Origin: UBA1038 sp964481445 | GTDB lineage: Bacteria > Bacillota > Clostridia > Christensenellales > Aristaeellaceae | Reading direction: 5' to 3' | DNA: 20,873 nt | Assembly: GCA_964481445.1 (NCBI GenBank) | Contig: CAYZTQ010000033.1 | Span: forward strand, 1-20,873 | Shown: positions 8,089-15,975 of the stretch, one piece after another | Layout: each line of letters opens with the position of its first letter | How positions within the stretch are numbered: position 1 is the stretch's first letter | Notes under the pieces: model-generated | What the model was told of the DNA's origin: nothing | What the model saw: the letters and a program-made list of their open reading frames with translations, nothing else | The model's database searches: none | Made by a program: the position numbers and the translations under genes

Positions 8089-8122
8089 ACAGCGGGACCC
8101 GGTTCGCGCCGGGTCTCGCTGT
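8089..8122 (+). terminator. intra-operon hairpin between binding-protein and permease genes
   Basis: ACAGCGGGACCCGG (8089-8102) pairs with CCGGGTCTCGCTGT (8109-8122) over 14 bp with one G-U, around a 6-nt loop. Only ATTTCCTT follows. It lies 8 nt after the binding-protein stop and 23 nt before the permease ATG. It probably acts as an attenuator or a 3'-end stabiliser that keeps binding-protein mRNA in excess, as in mal-type operons (inference). Confidence 0.75.
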
Positions 8123-8145
8123 ATTTCCTTGAAAGAAGCAGCGCT

Positions 8146-9033
8146 ATGAATGATATTTTGATCCGCCGCAAATGGGAGCCCTACCTCTGGCTGCTGCCCA
8201 GCCTGCTGCTGATGGCGGTTTTTGTCGTCTTTCCCATCGGCATCGTCTTCAAGCTGGCCTTCAGCGAGATCTCCAAGGCCGGCGTGGTCAGCGGGTTCAA
8301 CGGCCTCAACAATTTTATTGAGACCTTCCGGGACCCGGTTTTCGCCCCCGTCATGCTGAACACCCTGTACTGGGTGGTCTCGGTCGTCGGCATCTCGACG
8401 CTGATCGGCTTCATCACCGCCATGGCGCTCAATCAGGAGTTTTTCGGGCGCAGGCTGGCCCGCTCCATCGTGGTGCTGCCCTGGGCCACCTCGCTGGTGA
8501 TTCAGGCCTCCGCCTGGGATTACATCATCAAGTATGAGTTTGGCAACCTCAACAACGTCTTGCTGAACCTCGGTATCATCAAAGAGGCGATCAACTGGCG
8601 CGCCAGCTATCAGATCGAGTTTATGTGGGAATGCGGCGTGGGCATTTTCGTCACCATTCCCTTCGTCACCTTCTGCATCCTCTCCGGCCTGCAGTCCATC
8701 GACGCCTCCTATTACGAGGCCGCGACGGTGGACGGCGCCGGCTTCTGGCAGAAGCTGTACCATGTGACCGTGCCGCTGGTCAAGCCAAGCCTTACAGTGA
8801 GCACCGTCCTCAACATCATCTACGTTTTCAACTCCTTCCCCATCATCTACATCATGACCCGAGGGGCCCCCAGCAACAAGACCGATACCCTCGTCACGCT
8901 GCTGTACATGCGCGCGTTTTACGACCAGAAGAAGGGCATGGCGACCGCCCTGTCGGTCATCGGCTTCTGCGCGCTGTGCCTCGTCGCCGGCGCCTATATG
9001 CTGATCTCCATGCGCAAGGAAGAAGAACTATGA
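8146..9033 (+). CDS. carbohydrate ABC transporter permease, MalF/UgpA-type (CUT1)
   Basis: A 295-residue membrane permease with six predicted helices. The first is at about residues 13-37 (LWLLPSLLLMAVFVVFPIG). The EAA loop is at residues 191-210 (EAATVDGAGFWQKLYHVTVP), the docking site for the ATPase. The ATG at 8146 follows a modest GAAAGAAG ribosome site. The last four bases overlap the next gene as ATGA, indicating coupled translation with the MalG-type partner. It is shorter than E. coli MalF and lacks its large periplasmic loop, as is normal for UgpA-type members. Confidence 0.92.
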   Translation: MNDILIRRKWEPYLWLLPSLLLMAVFVVFPIGIVFKLAFSEISKAGVVSGFNGLNNFIETFRDPVFAPVMLNTLYWVVSVVGISTLIGFITAMALNQEFFGRRLARSIVVLPWATSLVIQASAWDYIIKYEFGNLNNVLLNLGIIKEAINWRASYQIEFMWECGVGIFVTIPFVTFCILSGLQSIDASYYEAATVDGAGFWQKLYHVTVPLVKPSLTVSTVLNIIYVFNSFPIIYIMTRGAPSNKTDTLVTLLYMRAFYDQKKGMATALSVIGFCALCLVAGAYMLISMRKEEEL

Positions 9034-10601
9034 AAAAGAATCACACCAACAAAAATCAGCTGGCGCTGCTTCTTTTCGCCGCTTTCTTCCTGGCGGCCCT
9101 GCTTTTGATGTCCCTGCCCTTCTTCTCCTTCCGCTCGACCGTCTTTGAGAAAAAATCCGCCAACACCGAAGTAGGCAGCGAAAAATACCTCGCGGCCAGA
9201 GCGCTGGCGGAAGAAGCGGCCCTCCCCTACGGAGAAAAGGGGACGATTTCGGAGGAGATCACGCAGAGAACCAATTCCAAAGGCGTCACCAGCACGCTGG
9301 TGACCTTCCGGGTGGAGCTGAAGGAAGAAAAGAGCGGGTTCCAGCTTCTTTCTTCTTCCCTGCGCCCCGCCGCCACGCTGCGGGCAACAGCCCTGCTGAG
9401 CCTGATCGCCTTCGCGCTGGTTCTGCTCAGCTTCCTTCTTTCGCGCCTGCCGCGCCGCCCCCGGGGCCTGCGCCTGCTGCGCCTGCTGGCTGCGTGGCTG
9501 CTGCTCGCCGCGCTGGTGCTGCTCCCCGTGCTGTCGATGGAAATGACCTATGTGCTGAACCGCCAGATCAGGCTGGCCGTCAAGGACGGCAGCCAGGCCT
9601 CCATCGCGCAGACGATGCAGGCGGCGGGGGATCTTCTTTTTGGCGGCGTCGCCGCGGAAAACAGGGAAGCGCTCTTGACCAAACTGTCCTATTCGGCGCG
9701 GCCCGCGCTGTTTTTACTGATGCTGCCGCTGCTTTCGATGGCCCTTTGCGCGGTGTATCTGGTAAAGGGCGAAATCCGCTCTTCACTGGCCAAGGGCTTT
9801 CTGTATCTGTTTATCATCGCCCTGTGCGTGCTGATTCTGTACCCCTACTACACCATGCTGGTGGTGGGCCTGCGCAGCAACGCCGAGACGACGGATATGG
9901 AGTTCCGCCACCTCTTCCCGGTCAAATGGATGTGGAGCAATATCTCCGATATCCTGCAGCGCGGCGTGCCCAGGTATCTGGCCAACTCCGTGCTGATGTC
10001 GGTGGGCGCGACCAGCATCGCCCTGCTTTGCGGCATTCCTGCGGCCTACGCCATGGCGAGGATGCGCTTCAGGGGCAAAAAGGCCTTCCTCGGCTTCATC
10101 ATCATGAGCCAGATGTTCTCGCCCGTGGTGCTGCTGGTCGGCATCTCCTGGCTGATGAACGCCATCCGGCTCAACGATAACCTGACCGGCCTGATGCTGA
10201 TCAACGCCGCGTTCAACCAGGCCTTCGCCATCTGGCTGCTGCGCGGCACCTTCGTCGCCATCTCGCCGGAGATGGAGCAGGCCTCGCGCATCGACGGCTG
10301 CAGCACCGTCGGGTCGCTGATCCGCATCCTGATCCCCATGGCGGCGCCCGGCATCGTGACCACGCTCATCTTCATCTTCATCAACGCGTGGAACGAGTAC
10401 ACGATTTCGACCGTGCTGATCTCGACCGCCGTCAAGCGCCCCATCACCGTGGGCATCACCCAGTTCAGCTCCTACACCATGATCGAGTGGCAATATCTGT
10501 TTGCCGCCGCCCTCATCGCGACCATCCCCGTGGTCATTCTGTTTTTGACCATCGAAAAGCACCTGGTCTCCGGCCTGACCTCGGGCGGCGTGAAAGGCTG
10601 A
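9030..10601 (+). CDS. MalG/UgpE-type ABC permease with an unusual membrane-spanning N-terminal region of about 250 residues
   Basis: The protein has 523 residues, against about 275-300 for ordinary MalG-type permeases. Residues about 255-523 are a normal permease: first helix near 256-278, EAA loop near 413-440 (EMEQASRIDGCSTVGSLIRI...P), and C-terminus HLVSGLTSGGVKG. In front lies an extra region: helix about 11-31, an outside segment about 32-115 rich in charged residues, helices about 116-138 and 148-168, a second outside loop about 169-223, and helix about 224-245. I do not recognise a named domain there. The ATG at 9030 overlaps the previous stop (ATGA). In-frame codons further upstream belong to the MalF-type gene in another frame, so the longer reading is rejected. 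Composition matches the neighbours and no internal stop is seen, so this looks like a genuine long protein. Confidence 0.9.
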   Translation: MKKNHTNKNQLALLLFAAFFLAALLLMSLPFFSFRSTVFEKKSANTEVGSEKYLAARALAEEAALPYGEKGTISEEITQRTNSKGVTSTLVTFRVELKEEKSGFQLLSSSLRPAATLRATALLSLIAFALVLLSFLLSRLPRRPRGLRLLRLLAAWLLLAALVLLPVLSMEMTYVLNRQIRLAVKDGSQASIAQTMQAAGDLLFGGVAAENREALLTKLSYSARPALFLLMLPLLSMALCAVYLVKGEIRSSLAKGFLYLFIIALCVLILYPYYTMLVVGLRSNAETTDMEFRHLFPVKWMWSNISDILQRGVPRYLANSVLMSVGATSIALLCGIPAAYAMARMRFRGKKAFLGFIIMSQMFSPVVLLVGISWLMNAIRLNDNLTGLMLINAAFNQAFAIWLLRGTFVAISPEMEQASRIDGCSTVGSLIRILIPMAAPGIVTTLIFIFINAWNEYTISTVLISTAVKRPITVGITQFSSYTMIEWQYLFAAALIATIPVVILFLTIEKHLVSGLTSGGVKG

Positions 10602-10617
10602 TCTCCGCGGGAAGAAT

Positions 10618-10636
10618 CCACAGGAATCCCCTGTGG
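10618..10636. repeat. small hairpin after the permease gene
   Basis: CCACAGG (10618-10624) and CCTGTGG (10630-10636) form a perfect 7-bp stem with a 5-nt loop, directly next to the larger terminator hairpin. Confidence 0.6.
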
Positions 10637-10678
10637 CTGAAAAACGGCGCTGTCCTGTGCGGACGGCGCCGTTTTCAG
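10637..10678 (+). terminator. intrinsic terminator of the second CUT1 operon
   Basis: The left arm 10637-10655 (CTGAAAAACGGCGCTGTCC) pairs with the right arm 10661-10678 over about 18 bp, with one bulged A and one G-U. The run GTTTTC on the 3' side, mirrored by AAAAA on the 5' side, would also let it act leftward. Confidence 0.75.
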
Positions 10679-10704
10679 TTGATGCAAGTTGTGAACGCGG
10701 GCCC

Positions 10705-10868
10705 TTATACCAAGGAAATTTGTTAATGCATCTAAAGCGGCGAGGAATTTTGGTCTGAGGCAAGGAGCGAAAGCGAAGGCGTAGCAGCGCTACGTCAAGC
10801 TTTCTGCGACATAGCATCAGGACAAAATGACCGCCGCGACGATGCGTTAACAAGTTGAATTGGTATTA
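10705..10868. mobile_element. 164-bp imperfect palindromic element, MITE-like, non-coding
   Basis: The two halves are inverted copies at roughly 65-75% by eye. Matching blocks include TATACCAA (10706-10713) with TTGGTATT (10860-10867), TTGTTAATGCATC (10720-10732) with GATGCGTTAACAA (10841-10853), GCGGCG (10737-10742) with CGCCGC (10832-10837), and CGTAGC (10780-10785) with GCTACG (10789-10794) around a 3-nt centre. The ends carry TACCAA/TTGGTA inverted repeats, and TTA flanks both sides, a possible short target duplication. No ORF is evident inside. It sits between convergent genes, where it could also act as a bidirectional terminator. Confidence 0.65.
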
Positions 10869-10877
10869 AAGCCCTGC

Positions 10878-11438
10878 TCAGGCCCGCTTCAGCGCATCGC
10901 TCAGCCTGGGGGCGGCCAGCGCGGCAATGATGATCTTGACCGCGTCGCCGGGCAGGAAGGGGTAGACGGCCAGCGGCAGGGCCTCGGCGGCCGTGCGCCC
11001 GGTCAGCAGCATCAGCCAGAGCGTACCGGGGATGTAGCAGGCCAGCATGCCGCAAAGCAGCAGGGCTAGGCGCTTGGGCAGCGTGTCGGCGCGCTCGCGC
11101 AGCGCGGCGATCAGCCCCGCTGAAAACACATAGCCCAGCAGATAGCCGCCCGTCGCGCCAAACAGCGCCGCCGGCCCGCCCTTAAAGCCCGCGAACACGG
11201 GCAGCCCGACCGCGCCCATGCCCAGAAACAGCCCGACGCTGATCAGCGCCCAGCGCGGCTCCAGCACCAGCGCGCACAGGTACACCGCGAGCAGGCCCAG
11301 GTTGATGGGCACGGGCACCATGGGGATCTGAATCTGCGAAAACACGGCCAGCAGCGCGGCAAACAGCGCCGCCATCACCATCTGGCGGATATTGGTTCCC
11401 TGCCCGGGCAGGGCGGAAGCGTGATGTGAGGCGTTCAA
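10878..11438 (-). CDS. bioY: BioY family biotin transporter substrate-binding (S) component
   Basis: A 186-residue membrane protein that captures biotin for an ECF importer. Family landmarks are seen: QIQIPMVPVPINLGLLAVYL (about 36-55), GMGAVGLPVFAGFKGGPAALFG (about 73-94), TGGYLLGY, and a C-terminal YPFLPGDAVKIIIAA, in which the conserved FLPGD..K signature of BioY is clear. Five or six helices are predicted and the length is normal. The start is TTG at 11438, about 8 nt after AGGAGGGA. No ecfA or ecfT genes are in the window, so a shared energising module elsewhere is likely. It is a lone gene, convergent with the preceding permease operon. I saw no BirA-type operator upstream. Confidence 0.92.
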   Translation of the reverse strand: MNASHHASALPGQGTNIRQMVMAALFAALLAVFSQIQIPMVPVPINLGLLAVYLCALVLEPRWALISVGLFLGMGAVGLPVFAGFKGGPAALFGATGGYLLGYVFSAGLIAALRERADTLPKRLALLLCGMLACYIPGTLWLMLLTGRTAAEALPLAVYPFLPGDAVKIIIAALAAPRLSDALKRA

Positions 11439-11469
11439 AGAAAGTCCCTCCTTGCTTGGTCTGTCAGGG

Positions 11470-11499
11470 ATGATACCATCCGCCCTCCCCCGCGCGCAA
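11470..11499 (-). promoter_or_regulatory. possible bioY promoter
   Basis: On the minus strand, TTGCGC (11494-11499), an 18-bp GC-rich spacer and TATCAT (11470-11475). The -10 is good and the -35 weak. It lies about 30 bp before the bioY start. Confidence 0.45.
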
Positions 11500-11549
11500 G
11501 GGCGGAGGGGGCGTTCCAGTTTATATTTTCATAAACGCAGTTTGCATAT

Positions 11550-11587
11550 TTGAAAAGCAGATTCCGCGCGCCGGTGGTAGTATACTG
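11550..11587 (+). promoter_or_regulatory. activator-type promoter of the CUT2 sugar operon (shared element)
   Basis: The decamer TTGAAAAGCA (11550-11559), 20 bp, then GTATACTG (11580-11587) containing a -10 TATACT. No -35 stands at the usual spacing, which fits an activator-dependent promoter. The same decamer and octamer recur at 18174-18208 in front of the paralogous binding-protein gene. Confidence 0.55.
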
Positions 11588-11615
11588 ATAGTATGCTGTA
11601 TAAAGGGGAGCGCAT

Positions 11616-13139
11616 ATGAGCGAGCTGCTGAGGATGGAAGGCATCTACAAGTCGTTCGGGCAGGTAAAGGCCGTGAACGGCGTTGATCTCGTGCTGCATG
11701 AGGGCGAGATTCTGGCCCTGATGGGCGAGAACGGGGCCGGCAAAAGCACGCTGATGAACATACTCTCCGGCGCTCTCAGGCACTATGAGGGCAAAATCTT
11801 CATACAGGGCAAACAGGTGCATATCAGCGGCCCGCTGGAGGCCGCCGCCCTCGGCATCGCCAAAATCCATCAGGAGCTGCAGATGGTGGGCGAACTGAGC
11901 GTAGCCGAAAACATGTTCATGGGCCGCGAAAAGACAAAGCGCTTCGGCTTCATCGATAAGAAGAAGAGCGAGAGCGAAGCCCAGAAGTATCTGGATATGC
12001 TCGACCTTGACTTCAAATCCAGCCGCGCGGTCAAGTCGCTGCGCGTGGGCGAGCAGCAGCTGGTGGAAATCGCCAAGGCCATCTCCAAGCACGCGAAGAT
12101 CCTCATCATGGATGAGCCGACCAGCGCCATCTCGAAAAACGAATCGGAAAGGCTGTTCAAGATCGTCCGGCAGCTGGCGCATGAAGGCGTCGGCATCATC
12201 TACATCACCCACCGCATGGAAGAGGTGTTTGAGCTGGCGGACAGCCTGATGGTGATGCGCGACGGCTTTTTTGTCGGGCGCGTGCCGACCGCGGAAACGG
12301 ACCGCAACAGGGTCATCTCCATGATGGTGGGGCGCGAGGTGTCGGACGTCTACCCCAGATTGCCCCGCGCGCCGGGAAAAGAAGTGCTGCGCGTGGAGCG
12401 CCTGAGCCTCAGGGGCGACGCGGCAAACTACCAGCGCCCCCTCCACGACCTCAGCTTCTCCCTCCGGCAGGGCGAGGTGCTGGGCATCGCGGGTCTGCTG
12501 GGCGCCGGGCGCACCGAGCTGCTGGAAGCCATTTTCGGCCTGCATCCGCGCAGAATGACCGGCAGCATCTATATCGACGGCGAGAAGAGGGAGATCACCT
12601 CGCCCGACCGGGCGATTGAGGCCGGCATCGCCTTCGCGACGGAGGACCGCAAGAACCAGGGCCTGGTGCTGCTTCGCTCCATCGGCGAAAACATGTCGCT
12701 GCCCAAATTGAAGGAGCTGAACAGGGCCGGGTTCATGAACAGAAAATCGGAGCGCCTCCAGTGGCAGGAGCAGATGGACGCCATGTCCATCCGCGCCGGC
12801 AGCTACGATACGCTCAGCGGCACGCTGTCGGGCGGCAACCAGCAGAAGGTGGTGCTGGGGCGCTGGCTGATGATGCGGCCCAGGGTGCTGCTGCTGGATG
12901 AGCCGACCCGCGGCATTGACGTGGGCGCCAAGAGCGAGATCTACCACCTGATCCAGAAGCTGGCGTCTTCCGGCATGGGCATCATCGTGGTCTCCAGCGA
13001 GCTGCCGGAGATCATCGGCATCTCCGACCGCATCCTCACCCTCTCGGAGGGACGGCTGACGGGCGAATTTTCCAAACAAGAAGCAACGCAGGAGAAGCTG
13101 CTCTACGCGGCCACCCTGCGGGAGGGAGCATCCGCATGA
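11616..13139 (+). CDS. sugar ABC transporter ATP-binding protein, MglA/RbsA-type (CUT2)
   Basis: A 507-residue cytoplasmic ATPase made of two fused nucleotide-binding domains. Domain 1 has Walker A GENGAGKST (37-45), signature SLRVGEQQ (141-148), and Walker B ILIMDEPTS (162-170). Domain 2 begins near residue 258 with a degenerate Walker A GLLGAGRT (293-300), then signature LSGGNQQ (404-410) and Walker B LLLDEPTRGIDVGAKSEIY. A catalytically weaker second P-loop is normal in this family. ATG at 11616 is preceded by AAGGGGAG. The stop overlaps the permease start (ATGA). It energises the adjacent RbsC-type permease. The sugar (ribose, galactose, xylose or another) cannot be chosen from this sequence. 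Confidence 0.95.
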   Translation: MSELLRMEGIYKSFGQVKAVNGVDLVLHEGEILALMGENGAGKSTLMNILSGALRHYEGKIFIQGKQVHISGPLEAAALGIAKIHQELQMVGELSVAENMFMGREKTKRFGFIDKKKSESEAQKYLDMLDLDFKSSRAVKSLRVGEQQLVEIAKAISKHAKILIMDEPTSAISKNESERLFKIVRQLAHEGVGIIYITHRMEEVFELADSLMVMRDGFFVGRVPTAETDRNRVISMMVGREVSDVYPRLPRAPGKEVLRVERLSLRGDAANYQRPLHDLSFSLRQGEVLGIAGLLGAGRTELLEAIFGLHPRRMTGSIYIDGEKREITSPDRAIEAGIAFATEDRKNQGLVLLRSIGENMSLPKLKELNRAGFMNRKSERLQWQEQMDAMSIRAGSYDTLSGTLSGGNQQKVVLGRWLMMRPRVLLLDEPTRGIDVGAKSEIYHLIQKLASSGMGIIVVSSELPEIIGISDRILTLSEGRLTGEFSKQEATQEKLLYAATLREGASA

Positions 13140-14149
13140 ACGGCAAAAGCATCCGGCAGCGCCCGGACGGCAGAGAGTTTGACTGGAAGGCCTTTTTGAA
13201 AAGCAGCCAGAGCTATATCGCGCTGATCGCCATCTTCGTCATCGCCTCGCTGATCTCGGTGAAGAACGGCAAGAACGTCTTCCTCACCACGCGCAACCTG
13301 ATGAACGTGTTGCGCTCGGTCAGTGAAAATGGTATCATCGCCATCGGGATGACCATCATCATATTGCTGGGAGATATCGACCTGTCCGTCGGGTCGGTCG
13401 TGGGGCTGATTTCAACAGGCAGCGCCGCTTTGATGGTCAACAACGGTTTCAGCTTCGTCCCCGCGGTGCTCAGCTCTCTGTGCATCGGCGCGGTGTTCGG
13501 CCTGTTCAACGGCCTGATCATCACAAGGCTCAAAATCCAGGCCTTCATCGTCACGCTGGCCACCATGAACATCGCAAGGGGTCTGGCCCGCTTCTGGTCC
13601 AACGGCATCGGCATCCCGCTGAGCTACGGCATCGGGCCGGGGCTGGCGGCGCCCGAGTTTGAGTACCTGCAGGTGCGCGTGGGCGGTGTGGTGCCGGTAC
13701 CCGCCATCATTTTTCTGCTGCTGGTCATCGTTTTCAGCATCGTGATGAACAAAACCAGGTTCGGCCGGCAGATCTACGCCATCGGCGGCAACGCCACAGC
13801 GGCCCACCTGTCGGGCATCAAGGTGCAGCGGGTCAAGACCATCGCCTTCATGATCTGCGCCATGCTGGCCTCCGTCGCGGGCATGATCCACGGCGCCCAG
13901 ATCAGCCAGGGCGGCCCCAACGAGGGCATCGGTTACGAGCTGAACGCCATCGCCGCGGTCGCCATTGGCGGCACCAGCATGTCGGGCGGCAAGGGCACGG
14001 TGTTCGGCACCATGATCGGCGCGCTGATTCTCGGCATGCTCGACAACATGCTGGGCCTCAAGGGCATCAACTCCAACCTGCAGCTGGTTATCAAGGGCCT
14101 GCTGATCATCATCGCCGTGTTCGCGCAGGCCACCAAGAAGGCAGACTGA
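13136..14149 (+). CDS. sugar ABC transporter permease, RbsC/XylH-type (CUT2)
   Basis: A 337-residue membrane permease that would work as a homodimer with the preceding ATPase. Landmarks of the family: LLGDIDLSVGSVVGLISTGSA (about 79-99), LFNGLIITRLKIQAFIVTLATMNIARGLA (about 122-150), FGRQIYAIGGNATAAHLSGIKV (about 212-233), and a C-terminal GTVFGTMIGALILGMLDNMLGL. About ten helices are expected. The ATG overlaps the ATPase stop by 4 nt, so translation is coupled. The histidine-kinase gene follows after 25 bp, in the same operon. Confidence 0.94.
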   Translation: MNGKSIRQRPDGREFDWKAFLKSSQSYIALIAIFVIASLISVKNGKNVFLTTRNLMNVLRSVSENGIIAIGMTIIILLGDIDLSVGSVVGLISTGSAALMVNNGFSFVPAVLSSLCIGAVFGLFNGLIITRLKIQAFIVTLATMNIARGLARFWSNGIGIPLSYGIGPGLAAPEFEYLQVRVGGVVPVPAIIFLLLVIVFSIVMNKTRFGRQIYAIGGNATAAHLSGIKVQRVKTIAFMICAMLASVAGMIHGAQISQGGPNEGIGYELNAIAAVAIGGTSMSGGKGTVFGTMIGALILGMLDNMLGLKGINSNLQLVIKGLLIIIAVFAQATKKAD

Positions 14150-14174
14150 CCAGCCAACAAGCTGAGGAGGCGGC

Positions 14175-15974
14175 ATGAGGGTATTCAAAACGCTCAAGGC
14201 CCAGCTCCTTGTCTATATGGTCATCCTGATGGCCGCCATGCTGCTGACGACCGTCATCGTCAGCAGCTATCTCAACGCAAGAGCGCTGGATGAGCAGGCC
14301 AACAACTACACATCGCAAATGCTGGCGCAGATACAGAGCAACATCGAGCGCATTGTATCCACGGGCAAAAATATCGTCCGGTACCTGTCGGAAGACGAAT
14401 CGGTGCTGGGCTTTTTGCGTTTGGAGGGCTTTTATTCCCCCGGCCGCATCGAGCTGGAGACCAAAGCGCGCGACGCCATGCGCGTGTATGTGCACAACAA
14501 CCCGGATCTGATCGGCGGCATGCTGATCGTGAGCCAAAGCGGCCTGTACGCCTCGGGCGAGCTGTACCGCACCTCCCGCAACCCGCTGGCGGAAGAGGGC
14601 TGGTACCGCGAGGCGGCGGCGGCGGGCGGGCGCTGCCTGCTGATCTCCAAGCCTATCGGGCGCAACCTGCAGAATTACCGCGGCTACGGCTCAATGGACA
14701 TCGTCTCCTTCGTGCAGGCGGTCTACGACCCGGAGGGTGGCGCGCTGCTGGGCGTCATCTGCATGGACCTGCAGTTGAAGGTGATCGAGGATTATATCCG
14801 CAACATCACGCTGGGCAAGGACGGCTATGTGTTTGTCATCGACGCGGATGAGGAGATCGTCTACGCGCCCATCAACGACACGGTGTACCGCATCAAATCC
14901 TCCTGGCTGCAGGAGGACGAGCCGCCTGTGCACAGCATCGGCGGCAGGCGCTACCAGCTGATGTCCGTCCATTCCGAGTTGACGGACTGGCGCATCGTGG
15001 GCGTGTTCAATACCGATACCATGGTGGAGCCGGTGCAGCGCATCTACAGCTACACGCTGATGATCGGGGCGGGCGCGCTGGCGGTGACGGCGCTTGTTTC
15101 CATCTGGTTTTCCTTCAGCTTTACGCGGCCCATCAGCCGCATCAAGCGCCTGATGCAGCAGGCGGAAAAGGGCGACCTGACCGTCAGCTTTGAAGCAGGC
15201 AACAGTTGCGAGGAAATCGGCGAGCTGGCGGGCAGCTTCAACGCCATGATCGCGCGCCTGCACAGCCTGATGGACCGGGTGGTCATCGAGCAGAACCTGA
15301 AGCGCGAGGCCGAGATCAAGACCCTGCAGGCGCAGATCAAGCCTCACTTTCTGTACAACGCGCTGGATACCATCCGCTGGATGGCGGAGGAGCATCAGGC
15401 CGGGGATATCTCCATGATGGTGACAGCGCTGACCAAGCTGTTCCGTGTCAGCCTCAGCCGCGGGCACGAGATTATCAACCTGTCCGAAGAGCTGGAGCAT
15501 GTGAGAAGCTACCTCTACATCCAGAAGGTGCGCTACGAGGAGAAGCTGATCTACAGCGTGGACTGCCCCGAGGAGCTGCTGCCCTGCAAGGTGAACAAGC
15601 TGATCCTCCAGCCGCTGGTCGAAAACGCCATCTACCACGGCATCAAGCAGAAGGAGGGGCAGGGGCGCATCGACGTCAGCGCGCGGGAGGAGGACGGCTT
15701 CCTCGTGCTGACCATCCGCGACAACGGGGCGGGCATGAGCCGCGAGCAGTGCGATGTGCTGAACGCCGCGCTGCGGCAGAACTCGCCCGACAGCTACAAG
15801 CACGGCTACGGCATTTTTAACGTCAACGACAGGCTGCGCCTGACCCACGGCAGCATGTACGGCCTGTTTTACAGCCTGAATGAGGAGGGCGGCGTCACCG
15901 TCAGGGCGATGCTGCCCCTGCGGCAGGAAGCCGCCATCTCCGGCATGGAACGCAGCATCAAGGAGACAAGATAG
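14175..15974 (+). CDS. sensor histidine kinase, YesM/LytS-like (Cache-like sensor, HAMP, His_kinase, HATPase)
   Basis: A 599-residue membrane kinase. Helix 1 at about 10-32, an extracytoplasmic Cache-like sensor at about 35-290 (with GKDGYVFVIDADEEIVYAP near 214-232), helix 2 at about 293-315, and HAMP at about 316-368 (TRPISRIKRLMQQAEKGDL). The phosphorylated histidine is His391 in QIKPHFLYNALDTIRW. The ATP-binding domain has its N box near Asn484 (LQPLVENAIYHGI), G1 DNGAGMS (516-522), and G2 GYGIFNVNDRL (544-554). ATG at 14175 follows GAGGAGG. It is encoded with its response regulator and two sugar-binding proteins, so it probably senses the transported sugar, perhaps through the anchored binding protein. 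That link is inference. Confidence 0.95.
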   Translation: MRVFKTLKAQLLVYMVILMAAMLLTTVIVSSYLNARALDEQANNYTSQMLAQIQSNIERIVSTGKNIVRYLSEDESVLGFLRLEGFYSPGRIELETKARDAMRVYVHNNPDLIGGMLIVSQSGLYASGELYRTSRNPLAEEGWYREAAAAGGRCLLISKPIGRNLQNYRGYGSMDIVSFVQAVYDPEGGALLGVICMDLQLKVIEDYIRNITLGKDGYVFVIDADEEIVYAPINDTVYRIKSSWLQEDEPPVHSIGGRRYQLMSVHSELTDWRIVGVFNTDTMVEPVQRIYSYTLMIGAGALAVTALVSIWFSFSFTRPISRIKRLMQQAEKGDLTVSFEAGNSCEEIGELAGSFNAMIARLHSLMDRVVIEQNLKREAEIKTLQAQIKPHFLYNALDTIRWMAEEHQAGDISMMVTALTKLFRVSLSRGHEIINLSEELEHVRSYLYIQKVRYEEKLIYSVDCPEELLPCKVNKLILQPLVENAIYHGIKQKEGQGRIDVSAREEDGFLVLTIRDNGAGMSREQCDVLNAALRQNSPDSYKHGYGIFNVNDRLRLTHGSMYGLFYSLNEEGGVTVRAMLPLRQEAAISGMERSIKETR

Positions 15975-15975
15975 C

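Noticed and set aside
8625..9029. An upstream extension of the long permease frame to a start inside the MalF-type gene
   Set aside because: That part lies out of frame within a conserved permease gene and reads as arginine/histidine-rich noise. The ATG at 9030 with the 4-nt overlap is the natural start.
10720..10853. TTGTTAA and GTTAACAA as a BirA-type biotin operator for bioY
   Set aside because: The half-sites are more than 100 bp apart, lie downstream of bioY rather than at its promoter, and are explained as matching arms of the palindromic element.
11476..11513. GC-rich tract with alternative stems (CCGCCCTCCCCC and GGGCGGAGGGGG) before bioY
   Set aside because: The pairing is shifted and ambiguous. 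It is not convincing as a riboswitch or terminator, and no aptamer-like conserved core was seen.
11529..13079. A 516-codon minus-strand frame over the ATPase gene, and a similar one at 14691-16223
   Set aside because: Shadow frames of the ATPase and kinase genes. No ribosome site or family resemblance, and the composition is that of reverse-strand noise.
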